Source: Sipunculus nudus
Taxonomy: Eukaryota; Annelida; Sipuncula; Golfingiida; Sipunculidae
Reading direction: 5' to 3'
DNA: 64,000 nucleotides
Assembly (NCBI GenBank): GCA_026874595.1
Contig: CM049318.1
Span: forward strand, 61,600,250-61,664,249
Under the pieces are notes generated by a model, which saw only the letters and a program-made list of their open reading frames with translations, ran no database searches and was not told where the DNA came from. Shown one piece after another: positions 48,901 to 58,470 of the stretch (positions within the stretch are counted from its first letter, which is position 1; every line of letters starts with the position of its first letter). The translations under genes and the position numbers were made by a program.

Positions 48901-51063
48901 AAGAACCCCCCTTTAAACCGCACCTACTTTCGCTACTGAATGATTTGACAAAAGACACAATCAAGCTATCATCTAGAAATGAACACGCGTAGGTTGCGAC
49001 TCGGCCATTCCTGTCCATTTTAAAATTCCTTGGGCATTTTATTTAAACACATCATAACACTTTTCTGCAGGGTCACTCAAGCATGAAGTTTGGGAAGACG
49101 TAAGGGCCAGTGAATCTCTGCCTGTTTATACAGATTTTATATTCCGTGCCGGATTCTTATTTGCTACTTATTTGTCATTATACTTGGAAAAAATATTCTG
49201 CTGATCCATTTAAAGTCACTGTATATTTTAATTCTAAAAGTAATATTTTGAAATCTTATTTTTTTATGAAAATTCCATTTTCTGGAATTACTCGGAAGAT
49301 TCAAATCATTTTCATACCGGTTACTTCGGTGTTATCATCGTCAAATCGTACGTAGACATTGCTCCATGGCACAATTTGCTGGTGCGTTTGAAAACATCGC
49401 TGGTCAATTTAACTAAATATCAAAGTAACTGAAGTTACCTTGTCGAGATACGCACGTATAGGAAACATGACGCTTGAAAACGAGTGATGTTAAGGTAAAA
49501 TTAAAGTGCCCAGTCGGGGTAAGCAAGTTTTTTTCCTGTAGAAAGTTTCCGAGTGGGGACCCCATGTTGTCAAGGCAGTATTCGCGCATGGCACGCTGGG
49601 ACGAAATAGGTGGCTGTTCTGTTTACCACCCACCGCGTACAGCCGTTCAAAATATTCTTAGCAGAATACCGGGGCATTTCAGCACATGGCGGCACTCAAA
49701 CTTGATTTTAAAACGATCGTCTGCCATTGTGTGACTCTTTACGATGTCAGCTTTTTATTCATTTTACGTTTTAAACAAATAATCATTGCTAAATAATGCC
49801 GCAAATGGGTTTAAAGTAGGCTTTTATTTCAATTTTGCTTGACCATGCCCAAAGAAGTGGGCCGCTGTGTGTTACAGCAGGGTTGTTTGAACGTATTATT
49901 TGGTGATAATTACCAAGATTTTATAACAAGTTATATATCACACGAAAACTAATCAGCAATATTTAATTTATAAATAACAAATAATCTTAAATTATACATT
50001 TACACACGGCTCCCATGCATGCGAGACTGCTGCTAAGAACGGCCTTCGAAAGTTGCAATATTATCGCCCACTCGCCGGCCCAAAAACGATGTCTGTCAGG
50101 AAGATATTCAGGAAACCCTTCTAGTATAAACCGCACAGTGCTTTCAGGAAATCAACCCGATTTCAAGATTTTAAATTTCTTGATTAAACCGCGGTTTTAA
50201 GTGGAGATTTTACGGTATTCCTGGAGTCCATTATGAATATTAACCAATACAGTTTTTCACCAGTATCACATTATCAGAAAAATTCACAATTTTTTTTACG
50301 AGGTCAGAGGTCATAAGATATGCGACAGGCGTATTATGCACCAATTGCGGTGCTCTTGTTTTAAAATGGTCACTCGTCTATAGTTGCTGTGATACAAACC
50401 GGAGTACGTGACACCTTTGGAAGAGTATGATTTCAGAACAAAATTCTGTAAAACATGAATTTTTTAATCTTAACATGCTTTCTGGTGATGACTACTCTCT
50501 CCTGGTAATGTTCATCTGTGACAGCAGTCTCATGAATTAAAAAAATTTAAAAAAGTGTGGCAGTTCTGTTGGTATCAAGGGTCAATTAAAGTTTGAAAAA
50601 AAATGATGGAAGAGGTATATGGATTAATTGATTAATCATTGGCTGCCTTTTTTTATCAGTCTTCAGACATGATTTAAAAAAAAAAAATTCCTGATACTAG
50701 CTTATATTCCAAGGGTTTATATAGGATGGAGTGCTTATATGTTTTTTGACAATCCTTTTGGGTTTTGCCTTGTATTACCATGAGAGTAGCATATTGGGCC
50801 TGCATTGGGATGATTATGCACCAAGGGCCCGCAGGCCTGGTTGTCGCCAGGATATAAATTGAGAGGAACATGTGATACTGCCCTGTTATGTAGTATGAAA
50901 CTGGAATGGAATTCTACAGATCTACATATACGTAATTCAGTTAGCATTAACATATGGAGGCAAAAAAAAAAATCATGGCTGGTTAATAATTTGTGTATCT
51001 TTACAGGTAGAGAAGGCATGGCAGCTGCTCAACCAAAGAGTGAAAAGCAAGACAAAGTTATGA
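27377..51063 (+). CDS. COASY: Bifunctional coenzyme A synthase (PPAT + dephospho-CoA kinase), nine coding exons
   Basis: Carries out the last two steps of CoA synthesis: 4'-phosphopantetheine + ATP to dephospho-CoA, then phosphorylation to CoA. Coding exons are 27377-27986, 28356-28570, 31069-31200, 35349-35475, 36368-36495, 38448-38532, 39321-39418, 48153-48299 and 51007-51063. They sum to 1599 bp, giving 532 aa and a stop; the human protein is 564 aa. Every intron is GT/AG and all phases agree. PPAT landmarks are [12 protein letters not shown] (nucleotidyltransferase HxGH at about residues 174-177) and ISSSSQRQR (about 301-309). The kinase landmarks are the P-loop [12 protein letters not shown] (about 332-343), IDCDKLGH (about 355-363), [10 protein letters not shown] (about 440-449) and a C-terminal [18 protein letters not shown]. 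The first ATG is chosen because an in-frame TAG lies 9 nt upstream. Most intron length is transposon. Identification rests on family motifs seen along the whole length. Confidence 0.97.
28356..28570 (+). CDS. COASY: COASY coding exon 2 (PPAT domain)
   Basis: Acceptor TTCTTGTAG, donor GTATGT. Encodes about residues 204-275, including [20 protein letters not shown] and [16 protein letters not shown], typical of the COASY PPAT domain (the family has DPYGPSITDPDL and a VSEET.GG motif). It starts in phase 1 and ends in phase 0. Intron 1 is only about 370 bp. Confidence 0.96.
28899..30836. mobile_element. hAT-type element, 1938 bp, perfect 8-bp target duplication, in COASY intron 2
   Basis: Terminal inverted repeat CAGACATGGGG / CCCCATGTCTG, flanked by CATTTAAC on both sides (28891-28898 and 30837-30844). 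The 8-bp duplication and CA...TG ends are typical of hAT. Both subterminal regions are packed with AGTAATAG repeats. The interior has no recognisable transposase, so it looks non-autonomous. Confidence 0.88.
31069..31200 (+). CDS. COASY: COASY coding exon 3 (end of PPAT)
   Basis: Acceptor ATCATTTTCAG, donor GTAACG. The 44 codons carry VDIIDLVED and then [15 protein letters not shown], the ISSTxxR-type motif near the PPAT C-terminus. Phase 0 at both ends. The preceding intron contains a hAT element. Confidence 0.96.
31848..31874 (+). mobile_element. Relict 3' end of a pearl-like element
   Basis: CAGCTGAGTGCCGTGACCTA followed by TAGGTCCCTAG is a diverged 3' terminus of the same family. It sits six bases (TTTATT) before the head of the next element. 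No matching head is visible upstream, so it appears truncated. Confidence 0.55.
31881..33755 (+). mobile_element. Pearl-like element in COASY intron 3 (two heads, one tail)
   Basis: Heads AGCTCAGCTGACT at 31881 and 32572 and one tail GTCAGCTGAGCGTCATGACC ending in CTTG at 33755. Core units of the 340-bp family (CACAAATC near 31973, 32289, 32660, 33000) are followed by shorter units of about 140-180 bp. Either one element was inserted in another or an internal duplication occurred. Confidence 0.7.
33756..35348. other. Remainder of COASY intron 3
   Basis: Contains two octamer-like ATTTGCATA sites about 50 bp apart (near 33920 and 33973). No exon, RNA gene or element end recognised. Confidence 0.4.
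35349..35475 (+). CDS. COASY: COASY coding exon 4 (kinase P-loop)
   Basis: Acceptor CTTTTTAG, donor GTAAGT. Encodes the Walker A P-loop [12 protein letters not shown] and the following IDCDKL of the dephospho-CoA kinase domain. Ends in phase 1 (G of a Gly codon completed by exon 5). Confidence 0.97.
36368..36495 (+). CDS. COASY: COASY coding exon 5 (kinase)
   Basis: Acceptor TTTCACTTCAG, donor GTAGGT. Encodes [20 protein letters not shown] and [15 protein letters not shown], matching the family pattern GHxAY...VVEAFG...INRKVLGxxVF. Phase 1 to phase 0. Confidence 0.96.
38448..38532 (+). CDS. COASY: COASY coding exon 6 (kinase, short)
   Basis: Acceptor TTTTCATAG, donor GTCAGT. Its 85 nt encode [20 protein letters not shown] and the following TEVLYKEG, matching the family's QLKxLTDIxWPxI segment. 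Phase 0 in, phase 1 out, as needed to join exons 5 and 7. Confidence 0.94.
39321..39418 (+). CDS. COASY: COASY coding exon 7 (kinase)
   Basis: Acceptor TTCTTTGACAG, donor GTAAGT. Encodes [18 protein letters not shown] and [12 protein letters not shown], the conserved [10 protein letters not shown]...HEVW segment of COASY. Phase 1 to phase 0. The following intron (8.7 kb) is almost wholly nested mobile elements. Confidence 0.96.
40285..44163 (+). mobile_element. Pearl/Helentron-associated-type element, 'AGCTCAGCTGAC' family
   Basis: The 5' end is an imperfect hairpin (AGCTCAGCTGACT / AGTCATCTGAGCT), then a GTCCGTC microsatellite. The core is about seven tandem units of roughly 340 bp (GCACAAATCGTAA near 40370, 40709, 41046, 41360, 41703, 42042, 42382). 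The 3' end is GTCAGCTGAGC, complementary to the 5' end, then palindrome TGACCCATGGGTCA and CTTG. It is flanked by T on both sides with no duplication. The structure resembles bivalve pearl elements; class assignment is inference. Confidence 0.75.
42655..43975 (+). mobile_element. Hairpin-headed element with ~280-bp tandem units, nested in a 340-bp unit
   Basis: Starts with an imperfect hairpin (TACCCGCCAAAAC / GTTTTGTGGATA), then four to five units of 276-287 bp (CCAAGCTCATAT-like at 42763, 43039, 43318, 43605, 43868). Near the end ATTTTGGCAGATA roughly complements the start. The flanking sequence resumes the 340-bp unit (GTATT...TTTTTTCTCTATTTTT). A related short copy is at 17170-17560. The right boundary is approximate. 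Confidence 0.55.
45303..48104 (+). mobile_element. Pearl-like element, AGGTCA-array subfamily, copy in COASY intron 7
   Basis: AGCTCAGCTGACTTTCAGTCATGCTGGGCT-type head, GTCC/GGCC-rich microsatellite, core units with GAGGTCACAAGGTCAAAGG and GTCAAGGTCAC, a 288-bp tandem duplication near 47300-47800, and tail CAGCTGAGCGTC, palindrome TGACCCATGGGTCA, CTTG. It is 2802 bp with no coding capacity. It is inserted in the right inverted repeat of the split MITE and closely matches the element at 24013-26439 over most of its length. Confidence 0.8.
48153..48299 (+). CDS. COASY: COASY coding exon 8 (kinase)
   Basis: Acceptor CTGCTTTTTTCAG, donor GTTGTA. Encodes [20 protein letters not shown] and then [19 protein letters not shown], the conserved RI..R..LSE.AA..R and STLWEP segments. 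Phase 0 at both ends. Confidence 0.96.
48806..50215. mobile_element. TA-flanked inverted-repeat element, 1410 bp, in COASY intron 8
   Basis: CCGTAAAATCTCCACTTAA at the left end and its exact complement at the right, with TA on each side (48804-48805, 50216-50217). A TA duplication fits Tc1/mariner-like or related DDE elements. Internal ORFs of 61-86 aa show no transposase I recognise. GC content is higher than in neighbouring introns. Confidence 0.8.
51007..51063 (+). CDS. COASY: COASY last coding exon with stop
   Basis: Acceptor TCTTTACAG; 18 codons ([18 protein letters not shown]) then TGA at 51061-51063. Matches the family's C-terminal VEKAWxLLQKR. Confidence 0.94.
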   Translation, partial: VEKAWQLLNQRVKSKTKL

Positions 51064-51101
51064 CCAGTTACAATATTAGAACTTGAAAGCCAGGACCATG
51101 C

Positions 51102-51107
51102 AATAAA
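51102..51107 (+). terminator. Candidate COASY polyadenylation signal AATAAA
   Basis: A canonical AATAAA lies 38 bp after the COASY stop. Other AATAAA-like hexamers exist further on, so the 3' end of the mRNA is not fixed from sequence alone. Confidence 0.5.
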
Positions 51108-51828
51108 AAATATTTTCAGGTTGCTTTAATGTCAGTAAACATGTGTGCTGCTATATGTTAGTGTAAAAATCGTTTAAGTTATGTTATATGAAAAGCAACA
51201 TTATTTTCTAACAAAAATATATTATTGTATCCTCAGACACAAAATCAAAGATACCAGGCTTGATGTTAACTTCTGAAATATATGTCATCCAAATGATTAT
51301 TTTGCAACAAAAAACATGTTAAAACTTTGTTAAATATGATATTTCTGTCTAGTATTTGCAAAGACAAACTTATAGGTGATTTAAGATGGAAGTATTACTA
51401 TATGGTTCCATTTCTCCAAGAAGGAAAATGGCATACTTATTATTTGTAAAGATTCAGGCCTTTGTATAAAGGTTTTATGTCAGACCCACTTTCCCAGTCA
51501 GGCAAGAAAGAGCCCACTTTGGGTTGCACTGCTGTAGTTTTCTGGAACTTTTACTTGTCCAGGGCTAGCAGTTAACCATTAATGATGAGCCCTGGGATAC
51601 TATGTTTTTGGCAGGGTTGGCTGCTACAGCAGGAAATGAACTGAACAAGATAAAAAATGATTTTACAGATCTTTTTCATATATTACATGTACATAGAGAT
51701 ATGGGTGAGGGGACAAAGACAGTTGAAAATGGGGTCATTACCTGTATCAGAAGAGCAACCCCTACCATGAAATGGTCCATTCAAGTGAAAATCACACAAA
51801 ACATTTAATGATTTATTACCTCAAGAAA

Positions 51829-52085
51829 CAGGGGCGTCAATATAGGGGGGGGGGGGGATGGGGGGTATATATACCCCCCACTTTCTGGCAAGGGGGGGAT
51901 GGTCAATGTAATCATCCCCCCCACTTTTCAGAGAATAATATTATAATATTGCAAATGAAATATATTAATAAATAGAATTAAAGACTTTGGATCCATTTAC
52001 TAAAAAATGTTAAATCAAAACCTAGCTTTGAATTATAAAATAACTTTTTTTCTATTACAGTATTATAATCATTTGAAATATGATT

Positions 52086-52121
<36 letters not shown>

Positions 52122-52140
52122 CTTATATATATAAATAGTT

Positions 52141-52211
<71 letters not shown>

Positions 52212-52315
52212 AATATGTCACTCAGAGACGCTGAAAAAAGGTATATACATGCATGTGTGTGTATATAAATATACAAAGTCATCCCCCCACCCTGGAGGAA
52301 AAATTGACGCCACTG
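51829..52315. mobile_element. hAT-type MITE, 487 bp, perfect 8-bp target duplication
   Basis: Ends CAGGGGCGTCAAT and ATTGACGCCACTG; flanks TCAAGAAA at 51821-51828 and 52316-52323 are identical. The interior holds a G/C-rich palindrome (51860-51879), two (AT)n tracts and no ORF. It lies 0.8 kb after the COASY stop. Part of its sequence recurs, diverged, near 60160-60330. Confidence 0.9.
52091..52208. repeat. (AT)n tracts inside the hAT MITE
   Basis: (AT)n at about 52091-52119 and 52143-52208, part of the element 51829-52315. Confidence 0.9.
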
Positions 52316-52451
52316 TCAAGAAAGGTTAGATGGAGGGATTTTTCTGGAAATCAGGTTAACCAAAGATCTTAGCTTTGTCCTGTACAGAAGATAGGTGGCA
52401 CCACCTCCTTTGATTTGTGCCATGTTATACCCTTATTATTGACACATGATA

Positions 52452-52640
52452 CTGGGATGGGTCCAGAATTTAGGAAAAGGAGGGGTCCAACCCTTGTGAC
52501 AAAACCTGAGAAAGGTTCCCAGGTCAAAAAAAGGAGGATCCAGGCTTAAAAAATTGGTCTGAAACCGTTTAAAAAGTTTGCAGTGGCTGGAGAAAAGGGG
52601 GGAGGGGACCAGACCCCTGGATCCCTTGATCCGCTCCATT
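52452..52640. mobile_element. Short decayed element with hAT-like ends
   Basis: CTGGGATGGGTCCAGAATTT at the left and CCTGGATCCCTTGATCCGCT plus CCATTG at the right are roughly complementary and resemble the CAGTGGCGGATCCAG ends seen at 19946. A similar solitary end (CAGAGGCTGATCCAGAAATT) lies at 54945. No clean duplication. Confidence 0.4.
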
Positions 52641-53082
52641 GATAAGAATAATCTTGAGTGTTCTTTACTATTGTGCACACGCATAGATATGGAAAATAGG
52701 ATAATGCCTCTTTAGAATTGTGATCATGGCTTTTCCTGTTAAGTTGGCTTTGACCTTGAGTGATTCCGTAATTGGTAAAAATCACACTAAAAAAAGAAAG
52801 ATGGGTTGTTCTGAAATTATAATGAAAGGTCTCTTGGATTAAGTCACAAGACAAGTTGAAAACTGGTGACCTTGAACTTCAAGGTCAAAACATCCAAGGT
52901 ACAGGAATACTGTGAACATGATCACTCCTGAAGTACTGCATACTTCGCCCTCCAACTTTGATACATCTGTCGTTTCAACCAGTTTCTCAGAGATGTGTGA
53001 AAACTGTTCATCTTGACCCTGATCGTTAAGGTAAAATCTATGGAAATGTAGTATTTTATGTTAACTACGTTAGATGTTAGAT
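52641..53082. other. Spacer between element remnants
   Basis: Contains one AACTTCAAGGTCAAAAC segment like those in pearl-like cores. Otherwise nothing recognised. Confidence 0.35.
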
Positions 53083-54870
53083 GTGGCACGTTTTGAAACC
53101 GTAAGACCTAGGAATCCAAAATTCAGGTCTTACCCCCTGTCCCCAAGATCTCCTACCAAGCCGAAAACTGGGTCTTTGCGACTTCGTTCCTTTGAGAAAT
53201 TAAGGAAAAACCTCAATTTTTTTTTAAAATCCTATTTTCACACTCCAGGACTGCCTAATATCAAAACCACTCATTTGTTTTTCCTCATATTTACCATAAA
53301 TATTCCTCTATATAGTTCCTATGTACATGCCAGAATTTAAGTCTAAAGTATAAATTCTTTAAGTTATGGGCCCAAACATAATGGACTTTGTAAAAAATCA
53401 GGAAAAATAATAACTCACTTAACATGAAAAATTTGAAACTAGAGTCTATTTTTTCAAGTATATAACTATGTTTAATTAAGATTCAATTGTTTACCCAAAA
53501 TTAGATCTGAATTTTGTAAATTTTTTAAGTTATTAGCATAAAAAAAATCAGTACCTTACATTTTGCCCAACTTTGACCATGGCACGTTTTTTCCCTGTAA
53601 GCACCATTGATTTAATTTTCACAGCATGTAAACATAAATATTTAGTTTGTCTTAATCTGAAATTTGAAAATAAAAGCTTGAAAATTAAGCTAGTTATTGA
53701 TTTTTTTTTCTGTAGTCACTTGCTTTGATTACAGATGCAGGGTCCCACTCCAGGTCACTGGAAGTCAGCTATGCCAGGGTTTCTGATTTGTTACAGTCAC
53801 TGGGGGAGATCCCCTGCTGTGACAGGTGTACAGTTATTCTCATATCACCACCCCAATCCCCCCCCCCCCCCGCAAACCCAACCCACCAAGTGTTATGCAG
53901 TAATTGTTATTGTTTTCACTGTATCTCCTTAATTGTAATGCTGTTTCCACTCCGATATGCAAAAACTTTCCTTGAAAAAATAATTCAAGGTGTAATCCAG
54001 AAGATGCAATGTTGTGTAATGTAGCATTTTTAAAGAAATCAATTTTCTTTTAAATGATTTTAACAAATATAAAGGAACCCATCAGTATGCTTAAATTATT
54101 ATAAAATATGAAGCACATTATGGATAAATAAAGACACAATTAAAAATTGTGAAATCTAAATCAAGTATTATTTTGAGATATTTATTGTTTTGCAGATTTA
54201 AAAGATATATTTTTGTGGTAAAAATAAATAAACATTTGTATGCATGATGTGGTGTTATCTGACAAGATTGAGATTTATGATGATGCAATTGAGAATTATG
54301 AATCAACTTTTATATTCAGATATATTTGTTAAATTGGAAATGTATAGAAATATAAACTTAAATAAGAAAATAATTGATGTGATAAAAAAATCAGGATTTA
54401 ATACAAACATTTGTTCATTATTTTCCTGCCTCAGCAGAATTTGAGATCAGGCTTTGTTTGCCCTGTTTTATGTTGTTAATTAGCTATATTTCAACTGTAT
54501 ACATTTCATAAAAAAATACATATATATTCAATAATATATATTATACAAAAAAATAGATTCAATTGAACAAATGTGTAAACTACTGAAATGTCAACAGTTA
54601 ATCGAAAAACCAACTAATGATCATGGTAATAGTACAGATCATTTGTTCACAAACTGCTCACATGCTTTAGTTTCAACATTAGGAAACACATGGTGAGGTC
54701 ACAAAATATTTTTTGCAACAATTTCTTACTCATCAATACAAACCAATCATATAAACCAACCATGGCCTTTATTACCTCTTCCTCTTACACTTTATCTCCA
54801 TAAAATATTATTTTAGATTTTTACCTTCAAGGTTAACGTCAGCTGAGCACAGTGACCCATAGGTCCCTTG
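53083..54870 (+). mobile_element. 5'-truncated copy of the long-core pearl-like element
   Basis: 53083-53700 matches 1625-2250 in order (GGCACGTTTTGAAACCGT, CTCCTACCAAGCCGAAAA, CCTCTATATAGTTCCTATGT). The tail GTCAGCTGAGCACAGTGACC ends in CATAGGTCCCTTG at 54870. No hairpin head or microsatellite was found. Confidence 0.55.
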
Positions 54871-56429
54871 TTTTTCAAAGGAAGGCGAACACCAGATATG
54901 CCTTGCATCAGAATAAATTAATTTTCCATTTCCAAGGATCATATTCAGAGGCTGATCCAGAAATTTAAAAAGGAGGGTCCTGCCCAGGAAGTCAGAAAGA
55001 CCAAGGACAAAACCTTAAATCTGTCTTCATGTCCGGAAGAGGACACACAAGCTGAAGCATTCTATATGGCTTTATTTATCAGTCGCAAATCCATTTTCAA
55101 GGATGAAATTTTGAAGAAGTAAAGTACAGAGCCGGTAATATGACATAGCTAAAGATATCCAAGATCAACTTGCATAACTAATTTAAAGGCAATTCTTGCA
55201 ATTATTAATTGAAATTTGACCTTAAATAAATAATTATTGTTGCAGGTATGTTATATCCAAACTGAAACGATACAAACAAATAACATAGGACCGATCGTTT
55301 GAAATGTCCCAAGAGCAAAGTGTTGGCCAGCCATACTGGCAGCCGTAATTGATTGGAAAATACAAGTTCAATAATAGTTATAATGAAGATGGGTATATTA
55401 TAAATATCAATATGAAAATATATTAGAAAAGCCAGAAAGAAAACAGAACTGTTAATATGAATTAAAACAGACTGTTATATTATATGACCAGTGAAGGCTA
55501 TGATAGATTTAGAAATCTTTAAAATGATAAAGAAATTGGCGCTGTTAATTCATTACTAGGCCTACATGCCTTCCGGTAAAGATGGCGCTGGAGTGAGATG
55601 TGTGTTGATCAGCCTACGGTTACCCTGTGAACTCCCGGAGTGATGCAATCAAAAACCAAAATCCGTTAAAGCATCCTTAGGAGCCTAACAAGAAGTCACA
55701 ATAGACCGGCGGTGTCGCAGAAAAATCTTTGCGAAAATCAACAATAAATAGCAATTGAATTGTATGCCTCGCGTGTCAGAGCCCAAAAGCTTGGTCCCGG
55801 GAGTGTCATAATATTTGGTGAGACGATGGACCATTTTTTTACATTTCCACGTCAAGTTAAGACGTTAGAAATTCAAATGATGAATGAATGTTTTTTTTGG
55901 GTCAAAATGATGTTATAACAAAAATGGAATTTGTCCAATTTAGAGAAGAATAGTAAATGCCCTCCCAGAAAGTTTCGAGATCACTCAAGCGGAAATGGTC
56001 ACTCTTAACAGATCACCACGTTGAAATTGAACAAAGATTATGTTGGCGACACAACAGTTAACCTTGTTCATAGAACAGAACACAGAATAACACCCTGGCG
56101 GAAACACTGTAAGTAGTATCTTCGATTTAAACTTGAACGCCAAGGCTGGGTGGACAGACTCGGTGAAACTGAAGCTGAAGAGAAGCAAGGTGAAAATTTC
56201 AGACGGAGCGAGTATAGAATCCGGTCTACATTGACGAGGTTATGGGTGTATACGGACGGACGTAATGATGTTTAGGATTCATGTAATGGAGAAATAAGAA
56301 GAATGTCGAAGTCATATCATCCGGCATGCCATGGCTTATGTTGATTACTACTAATATGAGACGGTGGAGTCAGTTTAGACCCACCTTGGAAATGCGAACC
56401 TGTGAGCTAATGCGATGCATGGTGTACTG
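54871..56429. other. Intergenic sequence, nothing recognised
   Basis: One hAT-like end near 54945. Frames are short and unremarkable. Confidence 0.35.
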
Positions 56430-57360
56430 TCGTCCGTCGTCTGTACGTTATTTCAAACTATCTCGAAAACGACAGGAGCTAGCATCACGAAATTTTATGC
56501 AAAAAATTAGCCATCTGAAAAACTCTATCGGATTTTGATTATTTTTTTTTGGCTAACTGCATTTTCTTAGATTTTTTAGAGAAAAAGCTAAAAAAAAAAA
56601 AAAAAAAATTTAAACATCTCCGACGAAACGGTCCAGCCAAATTATTCAATATTTCACAGAAATAATCTCTTATACCTTCTCTCTCAAGTTTGTTCGAAAG
56701 GTTCAGGTCCGGTGATTTTTTTGCTGAATTACAGGAAGTTGAACTTAGTCATCTGTCCTAAAAAGCATACTAAAATGACAATCTCAGACAGGGCCGGAGC
56801 TATATAATCACCAAATTGTATGCCAGTGTTGGTCACATGAGTCATATGTGAAATTCAGGTGTTGGTGGCGCCACCTGCATTGACTTTTTTACGGGGGTCA
56901 TCGGTCATCTGTACATTAACCAATCATTTCTCAGGAATGGCAGGAGCTAACATCCCCAGATTTTATGCAATGATCTGTCGCATATCAAATGTTGTGGGAT
57001 TTAGCTAATTTTTTTGCTATCTGCATTTACTTAGATTTTTTAGGGAAAAGGCTAAAAAACTTTTAAAGTCTTCTTTTTGTGAACGATCAAGCCAAATTGT
57101 TCAGTATTTTATAGAAATTATCCCAGAGGCGAGCCCCTCAGATTTGTTCAAATGGTTTGCGTTTGATGAATTTTTGCGGAGTTAGGCGAATTTGAACTTA
57201 GTCATTTGGCCAAGTAAGCATACCACTTGACATAGTAGTCTCAGAAATGACAGAAGCTAGCATTACCAAGTATTGTGCAAATGTTGGTCACATGACTCAT
57301 ATTTGAAAATGCAGATTTTGTGGCGCCACCTACATTGACCTGTTTTTTATGGGCAAAAAC
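56430..57360 (+). repeat. Two ~460-bp tandem units of a hairpin-element-like repeat
   Basis: GACAGGAGCTAGCATCACG (56470) recurs as GGCAGGAGCTAACATCCCC (56943), and GTTGGTCACATGAGTCATAT (56828) recurs as GTTGGTCACATGACTCATAT (57280). A GTCGTCCGTCGTC tract precedes the first unit. Each unit carries a (T)GGTGGCGCCACCT-type palindrome. Ends were not resolved. Confidence 0.6.
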
Positions 57361-57879
57361 CTCATAATTTTAGCCTTTTTCAGCTTAAAAATGTTTATGA
57401 TGAAATTGTCAAGTTGAATCGTTAAATTTTTCACAAGAATTATCCTTGGACTTGGTTCTTTCGATCATATAAGAATAGATAAAGTTTGTTAATTTTTGGT
57501 GAGTCGTGAAAAGCTTAAGTTGGTCTTTTGGTCATCATTAAGTCTATTTCAAACTGGGGACTGCAATAGTGTTCTTCTACAAAATTGTTGCTTCAATTAT
57601 AACTTCTGTAACATTGCACAAAAATTATTCTGAGGCTTTGTTCAAGTTTACTTGAATTATTTTTGGCAGAATCATTGGACCTTTAACAATGAAAGGACTC
57701 TATCTTTTATTATTCTAAATATTTTGATAAAAAGTCTTATGATTATGTCAGCTTGAAAAAAAAGCATTTTTAGCCAAAGTCTTTCAGTATGTGTAAACAG
57801 ATTTACCAACAGGCCAAATTGTGTCTGTATCTTTAAATAGGTTGAGAAACTGCCAACTGTATCAGATTTGGCAGCAGGT

Positions 57880-58440
57880 CAACAGGGTTCATTCAGTGCA
57901 GCCAGATATATGTCAAGAGTTCAATCAATGCGGACAGGCACAAGGCATGTGATCTCCTCATGGGTGTCATGTTAACAACTCATGGGCACCATATGATCAC
58001 TTCATGAGCAAAATGTTATCACCTCATGGGTTTCATGCCCCTCAGGGCTGCATGTGGAGCCAATCTGTGAGCTTATTCAATGGTGTGACTACTATTTCAG
58101 ATTTGGCAACAGGCCAAAGGTCAGTCTGGATCTATTTATAGCTTTGGCAGACTGCTAACTGTATCAGATTAGGCAACTGGTCAAGAGTTTACTCAGTGCA
58201 GCCAAGTTGAGGTTAATAGTTTATTAAGTGCAGGAGCTGCATTCCATTTATAGCTTTGGCAGACTGCCAATTATGTCAGATTATGCAACAGATCAAGAGT
58301 TCACTCAGTGCAGCCAGGTACAGGTCAAAAGTTCACTCATTCTAGCCAGGTGCAGGTCAAGAGTTCACTCAGTGCAGTAGCTTGAGTCAGCAATTTGTCA
58401 CAGTTCACTCGGGGCAACTGCCTTTCTCACTTAAGCCTGG
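57880..58440 (+). repeat. Degenerate minisatellite around AAGAGTTCACTCAGTGCAGC
   Basis: GGTCAAGAGTTCACTCAGTG plus CAGCCAGGTRCA recurs at least six times with spacers, mixed with repeats of GCTTTGGCAGACTGCCAA and CTCATGGGTNTCATG. No coding signal. Confidence 0.55.
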
Positions 58441-58470
58441 TCAACCCAGTGCATCAGACTCACAAGAATT

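Noticed and set aside
49474-49734. 86-codon frame inside the TA-flanked element as a transposase
   Set aside because: No DDE/D signature or DNA-binding motif is visible and it is far too short.
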